From assembly GCA_023424275.1 (NCBI GenBank), contig JAFAED010000358.1, positions 1 through 13,152 on the forward strand: a stretch of DNA of 13,152 nt. The letters are read 5' to 3'. The position numbers and the translations under genes were made by a program. Positions within the stretch are counted from its first letter, which is position 1, and each line of letters begins with the position of its first letter. This DNA comes from Pseudomonadota bacterium (GTDB lineage Bacteria; Pseudomonadota; Alphaproteobacteria; Sphingomonadales; Sphingomonadaceae). Shown piece by piece: positions 12,736 through 13,152 of the stretch. Below the pieces are notes generated by a model. That model saw only the letters and a list, made by a program, of their open reading frames with translations. It ran no database searches and had not been told where the DNA came from.

Positions 12736-13152
12736 ATGACGATGGGTTCGCACCGCAAACAGGCCATGACCGGGGGCCTCGTCCTGATCGGCGCGCTCGC
12801 GCTCGCCGGCTGCGCGGGCATGGGCAAGAAGGACCCAGCAAGCAATCTTCCGGTTCCCGACGCCTATGCCGAACTGACCGATGCGCGCGGCGCCGATCGC
12901 GGCCGCGTCGATATTTTCAAGGATGGCAGCGGGCTGCGGCTCGAGGTCGTCGCGCGCGGTTTCAGCGCCGGCACCTATGGCATGCACGTCCACGCCGTCG
13001 GCCGCTGCGATGCGCCCAAATATACGACCGCCGGTCCGCACTGGAACCCGACGGGCGCGCAGCACGGCCGCGACAATCCGATGGGGGCGCATCATGGCGA
13101 TATGCCCAACCTCGTGATCGAGCCCGATACGATCGGCCGCGCGACGCTGCAG
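12736..13152 (+). CDS. sodC: Cu,Zn superoxide dismutase, lipoprotein form (5' part)
   Basis: The first 139 codons are present; the gene continues past the right edge. SodC converts superoxide to oxygen and peroxide outside the cytoplasm. Residues 1-26 are a lipoprotein signal (GGLVLIGALALAGC; LAGC lipobox, C26), so the mature enzyme would be lipid-anchored in the envelope. The catalytic fold shows GMHVHAVGRCD with copper ligands H84 and H86 and disulfide cysteine C91. AGPHWNPTGAQHG carries the bridging H102 and zinc ligand H110, and GAHHGDMPNL carries H119 and D122. The electrostatic loop, fourth copper histidine, second disulfide cysteine and active-site arginine lie beyond the window. GGGAG sits 7 bp before the ATG. 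The 184-bp gap before it (12552-12735) holds nothing I can identify. Confidence 0.93.
   Translation, partial: MTMGSHRKQAMTGGLVLIGALALAGCAGMGKKDPASNLPVPDAYAELTDARGADRGRVDIFKDGSGLRLEVVARGFSAGTYGMHVHAVGRCDAPKYTTAGPHWNPTGAQHGRDNPMGAHHGDMPNLVIEPDTIGRATLQ

Overview
The window is a piece of chromosome from an alphaproteobacterium of the sphingomonad type (Sphingopyxis, Sphingomonas or a close relative). This is inferred from the high GC content, the GCC/GCG/CGC/GAC-rich codon use, the TonB-ExbB-ExbD-ExbD order, a small secreted protein with a Cys-x10-Cys 'VCG' motif of a kind I associate with sphingomonads, and GC-rich hairpin repeats of the kind scattered between genes in these genomes. No database search was possible, so the genus is a guess. 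I see no phage, plasmid, transposase, CRISPR, tRNA or rRNA signature.

Layout. 1-2152 (minus): the start of an unidentified, probably membrane, protein and, just upstream of it, an exported SdsA1-type alkyl sulfatase with an intact metal site. 2218-2703 (plus): a small flavodoxin-like protein, divergent from the sulfatase. 2704-2980: a palindrome-rich intergenic region. 2981-3895 (plus): an OmpA-type peptidoglycan-binding protein, followed by a hairpin terminator. 3896-4207: no gene, but two composite palindromic repeats. 4208-5179 (minus): glpX, fructose-1,6-bisphosphatase class II. 5240-5713 (plus): a small exported protein. 5738-6574 (minus): a multi-pass membrane protein. 6638-7969 (minus): homoserine dehydrogenase with ACT domain. 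8119-9000 (minus): an exported protein of unknown function.

9270-11909 (plus) is a complete TonB energy-transduction cluster: tonB, exbB and two different exbD genes, closed by a strong intrinsic terminator at 11943-11971. ExbB and ExbD would use the proton gradient across the inner membrane to drive TonB, which powers TonB-dependent outer-membrane receptors. The first ExbD is longer than usual and carries an acidic DxDxDG loop and two cysteines in its periplasmic part. 12051-12551 (minus) is a lower-GC, Cys-containing exported or anchored protein of unknown function. From 12736 to the end (plus) is the 5' part of a lipoprotein Cu,Zn superoxide dismutase.

The genes fall into envelope functions (OmpA, TonB system, SodC, several exported proteins) and core metabolism (glpX, hom). 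No wholly new multi-gene system could be supported. The best leads are the unusual first ExbD beside a conventional one, the nested palindromic repeats at 4005-4174, the two abutting hairpins at 2723-2775, and the hairpin that buries the hom ribosome-binding site.
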